A stretch of DNA of 64,000 bases from Thalassobaculum sp. OXR-137 (GTDB taxonomy: Bacteria; Pseudomonadota; Alphaproteobacteria; Thalassobaculales; Thalassobaculaceae), in the NCBI RefSeq assembly GCF_034377285.1, contig NZ_CP139715.1, positions 2,712,001 to 2,776,000 of the forward strand, written 5' to 3'. Positions 8,628-16,305 of the stretch are shown here, one piece after another (the first letter of the stretch is position 1; every line of letters begins with the position of its first letter). Both the position numbers and the translations under genes were made by a program. Under the pieces are notes generated by a model. The model made no database searches and was not told where the DNA came from. It saw only the letters and a program-made list of their open reading frames with translations.

Positions 8628-9188
8628 ATGAAATCTTCTGAGGCGACGATCCTGGTCCTGCCGGGCCTCGGCGGCGGGACGGACGGGCATTGGTATGAGC
8701 GGTGGACGTCCGGTCTGCGCACGGCGGAACGGGTCGATGTCGATGACTGGTCCCACCCGGATCGCGATACGTATGTCGCCGCGATTGTCGCGGCGGTGGC
8801 CAAGTCGGAGCGGCCGGTAGTGCTCGTCGGCCATGGGTATGGATCGCTGGCGGTCGTTCATGCCGCACCCAAACTGTCCGACGGCAAGGTGCGCGGCGCC
8901 TTTCTGACGGCGGTGCCGGATGTCCAGGAGGCGACCGCGACCCACAAGGTGGCGGAAGCGTACAGGCCAGTGCCGCGCGAGCCGCTGCCGTTCCCGTCGC
9001 TGGTCCTGGCCAGCCGGAACGACCCGCACTGTGCCTTCGAGGTGGCGGAGGATCTGGCCGGCGCCTGGGGATCGCGGCTGGTCGATCTGCGGGAAAGCGG
9101 CAACGTGGACCCGGACAGCGGGCACGGACCGTGGCCGGAAGGGCTGATGACCTTCGGCAAGTTCCTGGGTCAGCTCACGCCGGCCTGA
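8628..9188 (+). CDS. RBBP9/YdeN-type alpha/beta hydrolase, catalytic residues replaced
   Basis: A 186-residue member of the RBBP9/YdeN serine-hydrolase family, recognised from LPGLGGGTDGHWYERW at the N-terminus, the LASRNDPHC loop and the SGHGPWPEG ending. The nucleophile elbow, normally GHSxG or AHSxG, reads GHGYG, so the serine is glycine (residue 70). The catalytic histidine of the family's GHIN motif is asparagine (GNVD, residue 159). Asp132 remains. The codons are clear in the DNA. The fold is probably kept but hydrolase activity is doubtful. It lies 39 bp after the acetamidase gene. Confidence 0.85.
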   Translation: MKSSEATILVLPGLGGGTDGHWYERWTSGLRTAERVDVDDWSHPDRDTYVAAIVAAVAKSERPVVLVGHGYGSLAVVHAAPKLSDGKVRGAFLTAVPDVQEATATHKVAEAYRPVPREPLPFPSLVLASRNDPHCAFEVAEDLAGAWGSRLVDLRESGNVDPDSGHGPWPEGLMTFGKFLGQLTPA

Positions 9189-9199
9189 GCGCCGGCGGG

Positions 9200-9454
9200 T
9201 TAGCCGACCAGCCGCGTCAGGGCGTGCCGCCCGGCGTCGAGCACGTGGTCCAGGTCGTTGGGATGGACGTGAGGATAGTGCTTCACCAGCCATTCCGTGG
9301 CCTGGAACGGCGTGTCTCGGTTGCGCTCGTGGTCGATGGTGGCGTCGAGCAGGCCGACCAGGATCGCCACCTTGTCGAGCCGGGAAATCGCCTGATAGCG
9401 GGGCGCGGAGTCGCTATCCTCGTCTCGCTGCCCACCGAAGATGTCGAACGCCAT
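9200..9454 (-). CDS. Small hypothetical protein, 84 aa
   Basis: Unrecognised soluble protein of 84 aa with a predominantly helical composition and an acidic start (MAFDIFGGQRDEDSDS). A strong ribosome site, GGGAGG six bases before the ATG, and a codon pattern matching the neighbours support it as real. It converges on the RBBP9-like gene (11-bp gap). The gene upstream is another small hypothetical in the same direction, so the two may form a unit. Confidence 0.65.
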   Translation of the reverse strand: MAFDIFGGQRDEDSDSAPRYQAISRLDKVAILVGLLDATIDHERNRDTPFQATEWLVKHYPHVHPNDLDHVLDAGRHALTRLVG

Positions 9455-9529
9455 GGGATCCTCCCGCGTGCCGGCCGATCCTGTGCGGATCCGGTGTCCA
9501 CCGTACGCGGCGGCGGCCCGGCGTCAAGC

Positions 9530-9793
9530 TCAGCCGTAGCGTTCCAGCGACGGGCCGTGCCAATGGGGCGTTCGCTCCCAGCCGCTGGCGACGGCGAGGC
9601 CGGCAGCGGTCCGGCCGACGATGAGAAGGGTCTCGTCCTCGGCGCCGGTGATGAAGGCGCGACCGGTGCAGGGCTCCAGCTCCCAGCCGGTCGCTGCCGG
9701 CAGGCGGGCGACCAGAAGATCCAGGGCGCGAAGATCGGCCGCGCTCCAGGCGCGGGCGCGCGGTCGGTGTTGGAACGCGACGATCTCACCCAT
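9530..9793 (-). CDS. Small hypothetical protein, 87 aa
   Basis: Unrecognised 87-residue soluble protein with a basic N-terminus, central LLVARLPAATGWELE and a tail rich in Trp/His. GGAGG lies five bases before the ATG at 9793, which supports translation. It is transcribed toward the other small gene 75 bp downstream. No function can be suggested. Confidence 0.62.
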   Translation of the reverse strand: MGEIVAFQHRPRARAWSAADLRALDLLVARLPAATGWELEPCTGRAFITGAEDETLLIVGRTAAGLAVASGWERTPHWHGPSLERYG

Positions 9794-9918
9794 TCCGGCC
9801 TCCTGAGGACGCTGACGACCTTAAGGTAGGCCTGCACCGATCGGCCGGAAACGACCTCGCGCGCCTCTCAGGCGAACGTGATCGGCGGTGAGGCGCTCTC
9901 CCGCACTCCACCTCCAAT

Positions 9919-10006
9919 CACTCCCCGGACCGGTTCCGGGGCCTACGCCTCATCCCGCACGACCGTGGAAATGGGTGAGTGGGCCCCGGAACAGGTCCGG
10001 GGAGTG
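9919..10006. repeat. REP-like inverted repeat, 25-bp arms
   Basis: Left arm 9919-9943 and right arm 9982-10006 are inverted copies of a GC-rich 25-mer with one mismatch; the cores read CTCCCCGGACC and GGTCCGGGGAG. The arms are separated by 38 bases, and an extra CCGCACTCC at 9901-9909 matches the outer end of the right arm. The element lies in the 235-bp gap between a small hypothetical gene and the SDR gene. It resembles a paired REP-type palindrome and may help end transcription of the genes to either side. Confidence 0.75.
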
Positions 10007-10028
10007 CGGGAAGGGTGACGTATTCAGT

Positions 10029-10832
10029 TTAAACCGGCGCGCTCATCACCAGGCCACCATCGACAACGATCTCCGTCGCCGTCACGTATTTCGCCTCGTC
10101 GCTCGCCAGGTACAGGGCGGCGTAGGCGATGTCCCAGGCGTCGCCCATATGGCCCATCGGGACCTGGGCGTGGCGCTTGGCGATCAGCGCCTCGGCGTCG
10201 TTGTTGCCGCGCTGGCTGACCAGCCGCGCCTCGACCAGCGGGGTGTGCATCAGGCCGGGCACCACCGTGTTGCAGCGGATCTTCTCCTTCGCATAGGTCA
10301 CGCCGATGGCGCGGGAGAGCTGCACGACCCCGGCCTTGGCCGCCGCATAGGCATGGATCGGGGTGCCGATATGGCGGTAGCCGGCGACCGAGGCGACGTT
10401 GATGATCGCCCCGCCGCCGCCCTTGCGCATATGCGGGATGGCGTGGTGGCAGCCGAGATAGACGGTCTTCAGATTGTGATCCATCTGGGCATCCCAGGTG
10501 GTGACGTCCATCTCCTCCACCGTGCCCGGATGGGAACCGCCGACGTTGTTGTGCATCACGTCGATCCGTCCGAACCGGTCGACGCAGTCCTGCAGCAGCC
10601 GGCCGACCGTGTCGTCGTTGGTCAGGTCGCCCGCCTCGGCATGGACCTTTGCGCCTTCCTCGGCCACCAGCCGGGCGGTCTCCTCCACCGCCGCCTTGTC
10701 CCGGTCGATCAGGTAGAGCGTGGCGCCTTCGCGGGCGTACAGCACCGCGCAGGCCTTGCCGTTGCCCCATCCCGGAGCGATGGAGCCCGCGCCGGCGACC
10801 ACCACCACCTTGTCCTTCATCCGATCGACCAT
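10029..10832 (-). CDS. SDR family NAD(P)-dependent oxidoreductase
   Basis: Classical short-chain dehydrogenase of 267 aa. The cofactor-binding glycine segment (GAGSIAPGWGNG, ~14-25), the NNVG motif (~95-98), catalytic N120, S148, and YAAAK (Y162, K166) are all present, so it should be active. The C-terminus (DGGLVMSAPV) is typical. The start at 10832 is preferred over an upstream ATG at 10868 because GAGGA sits seven bases before it. The substrate is unknown. The gene stands alone with a REP-like repeat downstream. Confidence 0.92.
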   Translation of the reverse strand: MVDRMKDKVVVVAGAGSIAPGWGNGKACAVLYAREGATLYLIDRDKAAVEETARLVAEEGAKVHAEAGDLTNDDTVGRLLQDCVDRFGRIDVMHNNVGGSHPGTVEEMDVTTWDAQMDHNLKTVYLGCHHAIPHMRKGGGGAIINVASVAGYRHIGTPIHAYAAAKAGVVQLSRAIGVTYAKEKIRCNTVVPGLMHTPLVEARLVSQRGNNDAEALIAKRHAQVPMGHMGDAWDIAYAALYLASDEAKYVTATEIVVDGGLVMSAPV

Positions 10833-10917
10833 GCCGTTTCCTCGTGTTTGTTTGTTGTCGTGAACCACGACTCATACCCAATCACCGGCCGATAGGGCGA
10901 GGTGCTATCGCCGCGGC

Positions 10918-11301
10918 CTAGCCCTCTGCGGAGCGGGTACGGCCGGTGACGGCGGCCAGGGCGACGGCCAGCCAGCCCAGGATCTGCAGCGATCCGCCGA
11001 TGGGGGCCAGCATCGGGACCGGGGCGCTGCCCTGAAGTGCCTGGATGTAGATCGAGCCGCAGAACGCCAGCGTCCCGAGACCGACGGCGAGCACCCCGGC
11101 CAGGCCCAGGCGGCGGCCCAGATGGGGCCAGAGCACCGCCAGCGCGAGCAGCCCCAGGCTGTTGGCGGTATGCCAGAACGAGGCGGTGCGCCACAGCTCC
11201 CGGGCGGCCGGGTCGCCCCCGATCGCATGGGCGCCGACCGCGCCGAGGGCGATGGCGAGGCTCAGGGACAGGGCGGCAAGGGCGGCGAGGGTTCGGGTCA
11301 T
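10918..11301 (-). CDS. DUF423 family membrane protein
   Basis: A 127-residue integral membrane protein with four hydrophobic segments. The pattern GAVGAHA near residue 21 and the final GGxxxxxGW segment are hallmarks of DUF423 (YgdD-like) proteins, whose function is unknown. AGGA lies about ten bases before the ATG. It is divergent from the acyltransferase gene. Confidence 0.88.
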   Translation of the reverse strand: MTRTLAALAALSLSLAIALGAVGAHAIGGDPAARELWRTASFWHTANSLGLLALAVLWPHLGRRLGLAGVLAVGLGTLAFCGSIYIQALQGSAPVPMLAPIGGSLQILGWLAVALAAVTGRTRSAEG

Positions 11302-11472
11302 GGCGGCGGGTCCTGCCGGTCAGTGGGGCACCACCTATAGCGTGCGGTGCGGCGGCACCCCAAGTATCCTTGTCCCGAAACCCGTTCCGTCCCGGCGCCT
11401 TCGGACGCTGGGGTGTTTTCAATCCCCCGCGAACTGCTTAAGACGAACCAAGCATATTCGAACGGTGCCTGC

Positions 11473-12213
11473 GTGATCTATATACGGTCCTCCCTGTTTA
11501 ACGTGGTCTGGATGGTCTGGTCGCTGCTGATGGCCGCGACGATTCCGGTGAACGCCATTTTCCACCGCGGAGATGACGGGCGGTACGTGCGCAAGGTCAG
11601 CCGCGTCTGGTCGCGGGGGACCGCCTGGCTGCTGTCGGCGATCTGCGGGTTGAGCTACCGGGTGGAGGGGCGCGAGCACCTGCCGGAGGGTCCGTCCTTC
11701 CTGGCCTGCAAGCACCAGTCGGCCTTCGAGACCTTCGTGATGAACGCGGTCGTCCCGGACCTCTGCATCATCTACAAGCGCGAGCTCGACGCGATCCCGC
11801 TGTTCGGCTGGTTCCTGCGGCGCTCGCGCATGGTGTCGGTCGAGCGGGGCGGCGGCGCCTCCGCCCTACGCGGCATGCTGGACCAGGCGAAGGCCGAGGC
11901 GGAGAAGGGCCGATGCGTGCTGATCTTCCCGGAAGGCACCCGGGTCGCGGTCGGCGAGCGCGGCGTGGCCCATGCCGGCCTGATCGCCCTGGTGCGCAAT
12001 CTGAAGCTTCCGGTGGTTCCCGTGGCCCTCGATTCCGGTCTCTACTGGCCGCGGAAATCGCTGCTCCGGTATCCGGGCGAGGTGACCATCCGGTTCATGC
12101 CGGCGATCAACGATGTGGAGCGGTTCGGCCGCAAGGACATGGAGGCGCTGGTGGAGACCATCAGTGCCGAGTCCGACCGGCTGTGCGGCGCCGAACGATC
12201 TGGAGATGCGTGA
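11473..12213 (+). CDS. plsC: 1-acyl-sn-glycerol-3-phosphate acyltransferase
   Basis: Membrane-bound acyltransferase of 246 aa that adds the second acyl chain to lysophosphatidate in phospholipid synthesis. An N-terminal membrane helix (~10-30) precedes the PlsC domain: KHQSAFET (HX4E motif I), the FPEGTR motif III, and VPVALDSG motif IV. The GTG at 11473 is chosen because the protein then begins VIYIRSSLFNVVW, as in relatives; no good ribosome site is visible. The stop codon overlaps the GTG of the following gene (GTGA). Several acyltransferases share this family, so acyl acceptor specificity is inferred. Confidence 0.85.
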   Translation: MIYIRSSLFNVVWMVWSLLMAATIPVNAIFHRGDDGRYVRKVSRVWSRGTAWLLSAICGLSYRVEGREHLPEGPSFLACKHQSAFETFVMNAVVPDLCIIYKRELDAIPLFGWFLRRSRMVSVERGGGASALRGMLDQAKAEAEKGRCVLIFPEGTRVAVGERGVAHAGLIALVRNLKLPVVPVALDSGLYWPRKSLLRYPGEVTIRFMPAINDVERFGRKDMEALVETISAESDRLCGAERSGDA

Positions 12214-13073
12214 ACGCCATGCCCAAGGCCCGTCAGATCTATACCGTCCAAGGCGTCGATTCCGAACCCCGAGAGGGCGGCAAGGCAGCCCGGGAAGTCG
12301 GCCGCCGCGTGATCACCGAGGCGCTGGTCCGTCGAACCAGCGCCGCCGTCGCCGGCCGGGTCGAGCGGCTGCGCGAGACCCTGGCGGCCCGGGGCGTCCT
12401 GCCGGACGATGCCCCCGACGCCGCGTCCGTGGTGGCGGCCTTCGAGGCCAGCTATGCTCGGCGCCCGCTGCGCGACAATGCCGGCGGCACGATGCGCAAC
12501 TCCTCCACCTGGATCTTCGCCGTGGCCGCCCTGCTGCGGCCGTCGACCATCGTGGAGTGCGGGACGTTCAAGGGCCATTCCTCCTGGCTGATGGCCGAGG
12601 CGGCTCCCGAGGCGCGGATCATCACCTTCGACGTGATGCGCGAGGACGGACGGCTGCGCGACAAGCGGGTCGAATACCGGCTCGGCGACTGGAGCGACGC
12701 GGCCGATCTGGAGACGCTGCCGGACGGCACCCTCTGCGTCTTCGACGACCATATCTCCCATCGGCTGCGCCTGGAGCAGGCCAAGGCCCGCGGCGCGAAG
12801 CTGGCGCTGGTCGACGACGATTACGACGCACTGACCCTCTATGCCACCGGTTCGCCGCCGGTGCCGACCGTGGCGATGCTGACCGACCCGGACCTGCCGG
12901 CGGGCACCTGCTGCGAGTGGGAGCGGCCGGGCAAGCGTTACGCTTACACGATCACCGAGGCCGACTTGGCGGCCGGGCGGGAGTTGATCGACTGGACCGT
13001 GCCGATGCCCGACCTGACGGTCGTGAACCGCTATGTCGCCCAGGCGCCGATGACCCTGGTCGGGCTGCGCTGA
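12210..13073 (+). CDS. Class I SAM-dependent methyltransferase-like protein
   Basis: A 287-residue cytoplasmic protein with a Rossmann motif I in VECGTFKGHSSWLMAEA and an acidic strand end (IITFDV), as in class I methyltransferases. The next part (CVFDDHISHRLRLEQA, then LALVDDDYDA) is like the CmcI/family-24-type methyltransferase group, but I cannot name the substrate. The start is set at GTG 12210, whose TG overlaps the plsC stop, with GGAG at 12202-12205; ATG 12219 is an alternative. The tight coupling to plsC suggests a joint lipid or envelope role (inference). Confidence 0.7.
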   Translation: MNAMPKARQIYTVQGVDSEPREGGKAAREVGRRVITEALVRRTSAAVAGRVERLRETLAARGVLPDDAPDAASVVAAFEASYARRPLRDNAGGTMRNSSTWIFAVAALLRPSTIVECGTFKGHSSWLMAEAAPEARIITFDVMREDGRLRDKRVEYRLGDWSDAADLETLPDGTLCVFDDHISHRLRLEQAKARGAKLALVDDDYDALTLYATGSPPVPTVAMLTDPDLPAGTCCEWERPGKRYAYTITEADLAAGRELIDWTVPMPDLTVVNRYVAQAPMTLVGLR

Positions 13074-13257
13074 GCCGCATTCCGGCTGCCGTGGTGCGCC
13101 GGCCCTGGCCTTGTAAGCCCCCGAGCCATGCGAAATTCGCGGGACGCGTCATGCGATTTCTGCGCTAATCGCGGCCTCGAAACGGCGCGATACCTATGAG
13201 CGCCGGCCGGCTCGTGCTCGGTGGCCGGCCCATGCTCTGAGCCCTGGTTCGCACTCC

Positions 13258-13596
13258 ATGACCATGTCCCTGATTACCCTGCTGGTGGGCGTCTGCCTGT
13301 CCGCGGTGGCCCTGATCGCCACGCCGCTCGCCGCCCGGGTTACCCATCGGATGAAAGACCCCGACGCCGGGTATTTCTCGACCACCATCATGGCTCTTCT
13401 CATCACCGCGGCTTTCGGTGGCGGTGCCATCAGCGCGATCATCTGGATCGCCGATCTCGGCAAGACGGCCTCCTGGATCCTGATCCCCGTCTATTTCATC
13501 GGCATGCTGGTCGCCGGCCGTATTCTCTGGCGTGTCCTCGGTCCGGACGCCCGCCGCGGCTCGACCGTGGGCGGTGCCCATCCGCTGGGGGCGTGA
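13258..13596 (+). CDS. Small membrane protein, 112 aa
   Basis: Unrecognised membrane protein of 112 aa with three hydrophobic segments (about residues 5-27, 43-66 and 70-92) and a charged loop HRMKDPDAG between the first two. Codon use is normal for this genome. Its stop codon overlaps the GTG start of the next small membrane protein (GTGA at 13593-13596), so the two are likely translated together and may interact. Confidence 0.62.
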   Translation: MTMSLITLLVGVCLSAVALIATPLAARVTHRMKDPDAGYFSTTIMALLITAAFGGGAISAIIWIADLGKTASWILIPVYFIGMLVAGRILWRVLGPDARRGSTVGGAHPLGA

Positions 13597-13841
13597 CCTT
13601 GGCTTCCATCGTGACATCCGCGGCGACGGCGGCCCTGGTGGGGCTGCTGTTCGCCGGGACGATCGGCGTCGACGGGGTGGCCATCGTCTGGGCCGCGCTC
13701 GCCTGGGCCGATCTGCCGGTGATCGTGATCCAGAGTGCGGCGGGCATTGCCGCGCTTGGCATGGCCGTGCTGACCGCCAGGCTGGTCCGGTCGACCTGGC
13801 GGGTCGAGCGCCTGGGCATCGACGCGGCCCAGGGGGGCTGA
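13593..13841 (+). CDS. Small membrane protein, 82 aa, coupled to the preceding gene
   Basis: An 82-residue protein starting at a GTG that overlaps the preceding stop. Two to three hydrophobic segments (IVTSAATAALVGLLFAGTIG; VAIVWAALAWADLPVIVIQS; IAALGMAVLTARLV) end in a short basic tail. The arrangement of two small, polytopic, overlapping genes resembles subunit pairs such as MnhF/MnhG or MrpF/G-type antiporter subunits, and this one's spacing of segments is compatible with that. I would not assign it without a search. It ends 24 bp before the convergent VOC gene. Confidence 0.55.
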   Translation: MTLASIVTSAATAALVGLLFAGTIGVDGVAIVWAALAWADLPVIVIQSAAGIAALGMAVLTARLVRSTWRVERLGIDAAQGG

Positions 13842-13865
13842 GTCCCGCGGTAGTCTGCCCAGCGG

Positions 13866-14243
13866 CTAGTCTCGGGGAAAAGTGACCGCTTCGACCTTGT
13901 TGCCGTCGGGATCGCGGACGAACGCGCCGTAGTAGGTCGTCACCGACGCCTGCCGCGGTCCCGGTTCGCCGTCGCTGCGTCCGCCCTGGACGATGGCGGC
14001 GGCGTGAAAGGCCTCCACGGCCGCCCTGTGCGGCGCCCGCAGGCAGACATGCGCGCCCGTATCGGCACTGGCGGGGACCAGATCCTCGCGCAGGTTCAGC
14101 CAGAACTCCGGATAGCGCTTCCCGAATCCCACCGTCCGCTCCCGCTCCACCAGCCGGCTCAGCCCGAGCGGGGCGAGAACCCGTTCCCAGAACTCGGCCG
14201 CCCTTGCCAGGTCGCTGACCGGGATGGACACGTGGTCGATCAT
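13866..14243 (-). CDS. VOC/glyoxalase-fold family protein
   Basis: A 125-residue protein of the vicinal oxygen chelate superfamily. Metal-ligand positions are evident: His4 in MIDHVSIPV, a His in GAHVCLRAP, and Glu in DPDGNKVEAV near the C-terminus. This single-module family includes glyoxalases, dioxygenases and resistance proteins that act as dimers; substrate cannot be called. It converges on the small membrane-protein pair. Confidence 0.88.
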   Translation of the reverse strand: MIDHVSIPVSDLARAAEFWERVLAPLGLSRLVERERTVGFGKRYPEFWLNLREDLVPASADTGAHVCLRAPHRAAVEAFHAAAIVQGGRSDGEPGPRQASVTTYYGAFVRDPDGNKVEAVTFPRD

Positions 14244-14381
14244 CGCTCCGCCTCCGCCGTTCGGGCCCGCGCGTCGGGTGCCGGCTGCCCATCATGCCGG
14301 GTGGCACCGCCTGCATCCAGACTTGGGAGAGAAACGCGAACCTTCCCAGGATAATATTGTAAGTATTTGAAATTGAATGTT

Positions 14382-14395
14382 TTGATCCAGATCAA
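14382..14395. promoter_or_regulatory. FNR/FixK-type binding site
   Basis: The 14-mer TTGATCCAGATCAA is a perfect match to the FNR/FixK consensus TTGAT-N4-ATCAA. It sits in an AT-rich block (14350-14420) unlike the surrounding GC-rich DNA, 83 bp before the ATG of the PAS-domain gene. A TGATAGTCT stretch at 14431-14439 could hold the -10 element. Control by an oxygen- or redox-responsive CRP/FNR regulator would suit the energy-taxis receptor encoded downstream; that link is inference. Confidence 0.75.
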
Positions 14396-14477
14396 AACCG
14401 GATTTGTTCAGTTTCTGTTTACCTGAAGGCTGATAGTCTGGCCGCGTCGTGCTGGAATAAGGGGGAAGGAACTGACC

Positions 14478-15002
14478 ATGGCCAAAGTGATGGTGAAACC
14501 CACCGGACGGGAGGCACCGTTCCGCGATGGCGAGCTGATCGTGTCGAAGACCGATCTGAAAGGGCGGATTACCTACTGCAACGACGTGTTCCTGCGCGTC
14601 GCCGGCTTCGAGGAGAACGAGCTCCTGGGCGCCCCGCACAGCATCATCCGGCATCCGGACATGCCGCGCGCGGTCTTCAAGCTGCTCTGGGACACCATCT
14701 CCGCCGGCAACGAGATCTTCGCCTACGTGATCAACATGGCCAAGAACGGCGACCACTACTGGGTCTTCGCCCATGTGACGCCGAGTTTCGACAGCGCCGG
14801 CAAGATCGTCAGCTACCATTCCAACCGGCGCAAACCCCGCGCCGAGGCGGTGACGGCGGCGGCCGGGCTCTACAAGCACCTCAAATCCATCGAGGACGCT
14901 CCCTCCAACCGCAAGGACGGCATGCAGGCCGCCTACGAAGAAGTCCTCAGCATCCTTGCGAAAAAGGAGATCGGCTATGACCGGTTCGTGCTCTCTCTCT
15001 AG
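14478..15002 (+). CDS. Aer-type PAS domain redox sensor
   Basis: A 174-residue PAS protein matching the N-terminal FAD-binding sensor of the aerotaxis receptor Aer: [19 protein letters not shown], the [16 protein letters not shown] segment and [14 protein letters not shown] are all diagnostic. A C-terminal helix ends YDRFVLSL, as in stand-alone Aer-PAS proteins. The start has a strong GGGGGAAGGA site. The gene overlaps the MCP gene by 26 bp, so the sensor and signalling halves of an Aer receptor are made as two proteins. An FNR-type site lies upstream. Confidence 0.9.
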   Translation: MAKVMVKPTGREAPFRDGELIVSKTDLKGRITYCNDVFLRVAGFEENELLGAPHSIIRHPDMPRAVFKLLWDTISAGNEIFAYVINMAKNGDHYWVFAHVTPSFDSAGKIVSYHSNRRKPRAEAVTAAAGLYKHLKSIEDAPSNRKDGMQAAYEEVLSILAKKEIGYDRFVLSL

Positions 15003-16290
15003 GACCCGGGTGGCCCTGGGCGTGGCGGCCGTCGCTTCCGTCGCCGGCGCCGTCCTCCCGTTCCTGCCGATCCCCTATGCCCAGATCGCCGGAGCCGCCT
15101 GCGCCGCCGTAGCGGCCGTCGCGGTGCTTCTGTGCTTCGTGTTCCAGGCGCGCCTTCTGCGCTGGATCGACCGCACGGCCGTGGTGGCCACGGGCATCGC
15201 CAAGGGCGATTTCGAGCAGCGTCTGGTGCGGATCGACGAGACCGGTCCGGTCGGCCGGATGCTCTGGGCGGTGAACGACATGATCGACATGGCCGACGCC
15301 TTCGTGCGCGAGGCCGGTGCCGCCATGGAGGCGGTCGAGCAGGGCAAGTTCTTCCGGACGATCCGGCCGGAGGGACTGAACGGGATGTATCTTCGCAACG
15401 CCAACCAGATCAACGACGCCACCTCCAGCATGGGGGCGCGGCTGGAGGCGTTCACCGAGCTGACCGAACGGTTCGAGGGCAAGGTTTGGTCCGTCGTCGA
15501 CGGCGTGACCGACGCCGCCACGAAGCTTCAGGCCACCTCCGGCGCGCTGAAGACCCAGGCGAGCGAGACCACGCGGCAGGTCGCCGGCGTGTCGGCCGCC
15601 ACCGAGGAAGCCTCCTCCAATGTTGAGACGGTGGCGTCGGCGGCGGAGGAGCTCTCCGCGTCGATCATGGAGATCACCCGGCAGGTCCAGGAAGGCAGCC
15701 GGGTCACCATCGCCGCCAGCAAGGAGGCCGAGGCCGCCGACAAGCTGGTCGCCACCCTGTCCCAGGCGGCGGAGGAGATCGGCGCCGTCGGCACCCTGAT
15801 CACCGACATCGCCGAGCAGACCAACCTGCTCGCCCTGAACGCCACCATCGAGGCGGCCCGGGCCGGCGAGGCCGGCAAGGGCTTCGCGGTCGTCGCGTCG
15901 GAGGTGAAGTCGCTCGCCAACGAGACCTCCAGCGCCACCCAGCGGATTCAGGAGCAGGTGGGTGCGATCCGCGATGCCACGGCCAATGTGGTCCGGGCGA
16001 TCCAGACGATCGTCTCCTCGATCGCCGAGGTGTCGACGGTCACCGGCTCGATCGCCGCGGCGGTGGAGCAGCAGTCCTCGGCGACGAACGAGATCTCCCG
16101 CAACGTGCAGGAGGCCTCGGCCGGCACCCGCGAGGTGGCGCGCAGCACCGAGACCGTGGCCCAGTCGGCGCGCGAGACCGACGGCGCCGCCGCCGAACTC
16201 AGTACGGCCTCCACCGATCTGGCCGACCAGGCGAAGACCCTGCGTGACGAAGTGCAGGAGTTCCTGACCGTCGCCCGCCGGTCGTCCTGA
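14977..16290 (+). CDS. Methyl-accepting chemotaxis protein (HAMP-MCP half of split Aer)
   Basis: Membrane receptor of 437 aa that signals to CheA/CheW. Two membrane segments lie at ~11-31 and ~36-57 with almost no periplasmic loop, followed by HAMP regions (~58-160) and a long MCP signalling coiled coil; the hairpin tip is at ~285 ([20 protein letters not shown]). The lack of a periplasmic domain fits an Aer-like receptor that takes its input from a cytoplasmic PAS partner, here the preceding gene. The ATG at 14977 has AAGGAGA six bases upstream, within the PAS gene. Confidence 0.92.
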   Translation: MTGSCSLSRTRVALGVAAVASVAGAVLPFLPIPYAQIAGAACAAVAAVAVLLCFVFQARLLRWIDRTAVVATGIAKGDFEQRLVRIDETGPVGRMLWAVNDMIDMADAFVREAGAAMEAVEQGKFFRTIRPEGLNGMYLRNANQINDATSSMGARLEAFTELTERFEGKVWSVVDGVTDAATKLQATSGALKTQASETTRQVAGVSAATEEASSNVETVASAAEELSASIMEITRQVQEGSRVTIAASKEAEAADKLVATLSQAAEEIGAVGTLITDIAEQTNLLALNATIEAARAGEAGKGFAVVASEVKSLANETSSATQRIQEQVGAIRDATANVVRAIQTIVSSIAEVSTVTGSIAAAVEQQSSATNEISRNVQEASAGTREVARSTETVAQSARETDGAAAELSTASTDLADQAKTLRDEVQEFLTVARRSS

Positions 16291-16305
16291 CCCGGGCGGC
16301 GTCGG

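Noticed and set aside
7605-9293. Long open frame on the minus strand opposite the acetamidase and RBBP9-like genes
   Set aside because: High GC opens antisense frames; its product is rich in Arg/Gly/His/Gln with no domain, and the plus-strand proteins are recognisable.
13221-13592. N-terminal extension of the 82-aa membrane protein into a 206-aa protein
   Set aside because: The extension is out of frame with, and antagonised by, the clear 112-aa membrane protein, and it reads as charged low-complexity sequence.
14478-16290. A frameshifted aer gene instead of two genes
   Set aside because: The second gene has its own strong AAGGAGA site and the first ends with the YDRFVLSL motif of stand-alone Aer-PAS proteins; kept as two genes.
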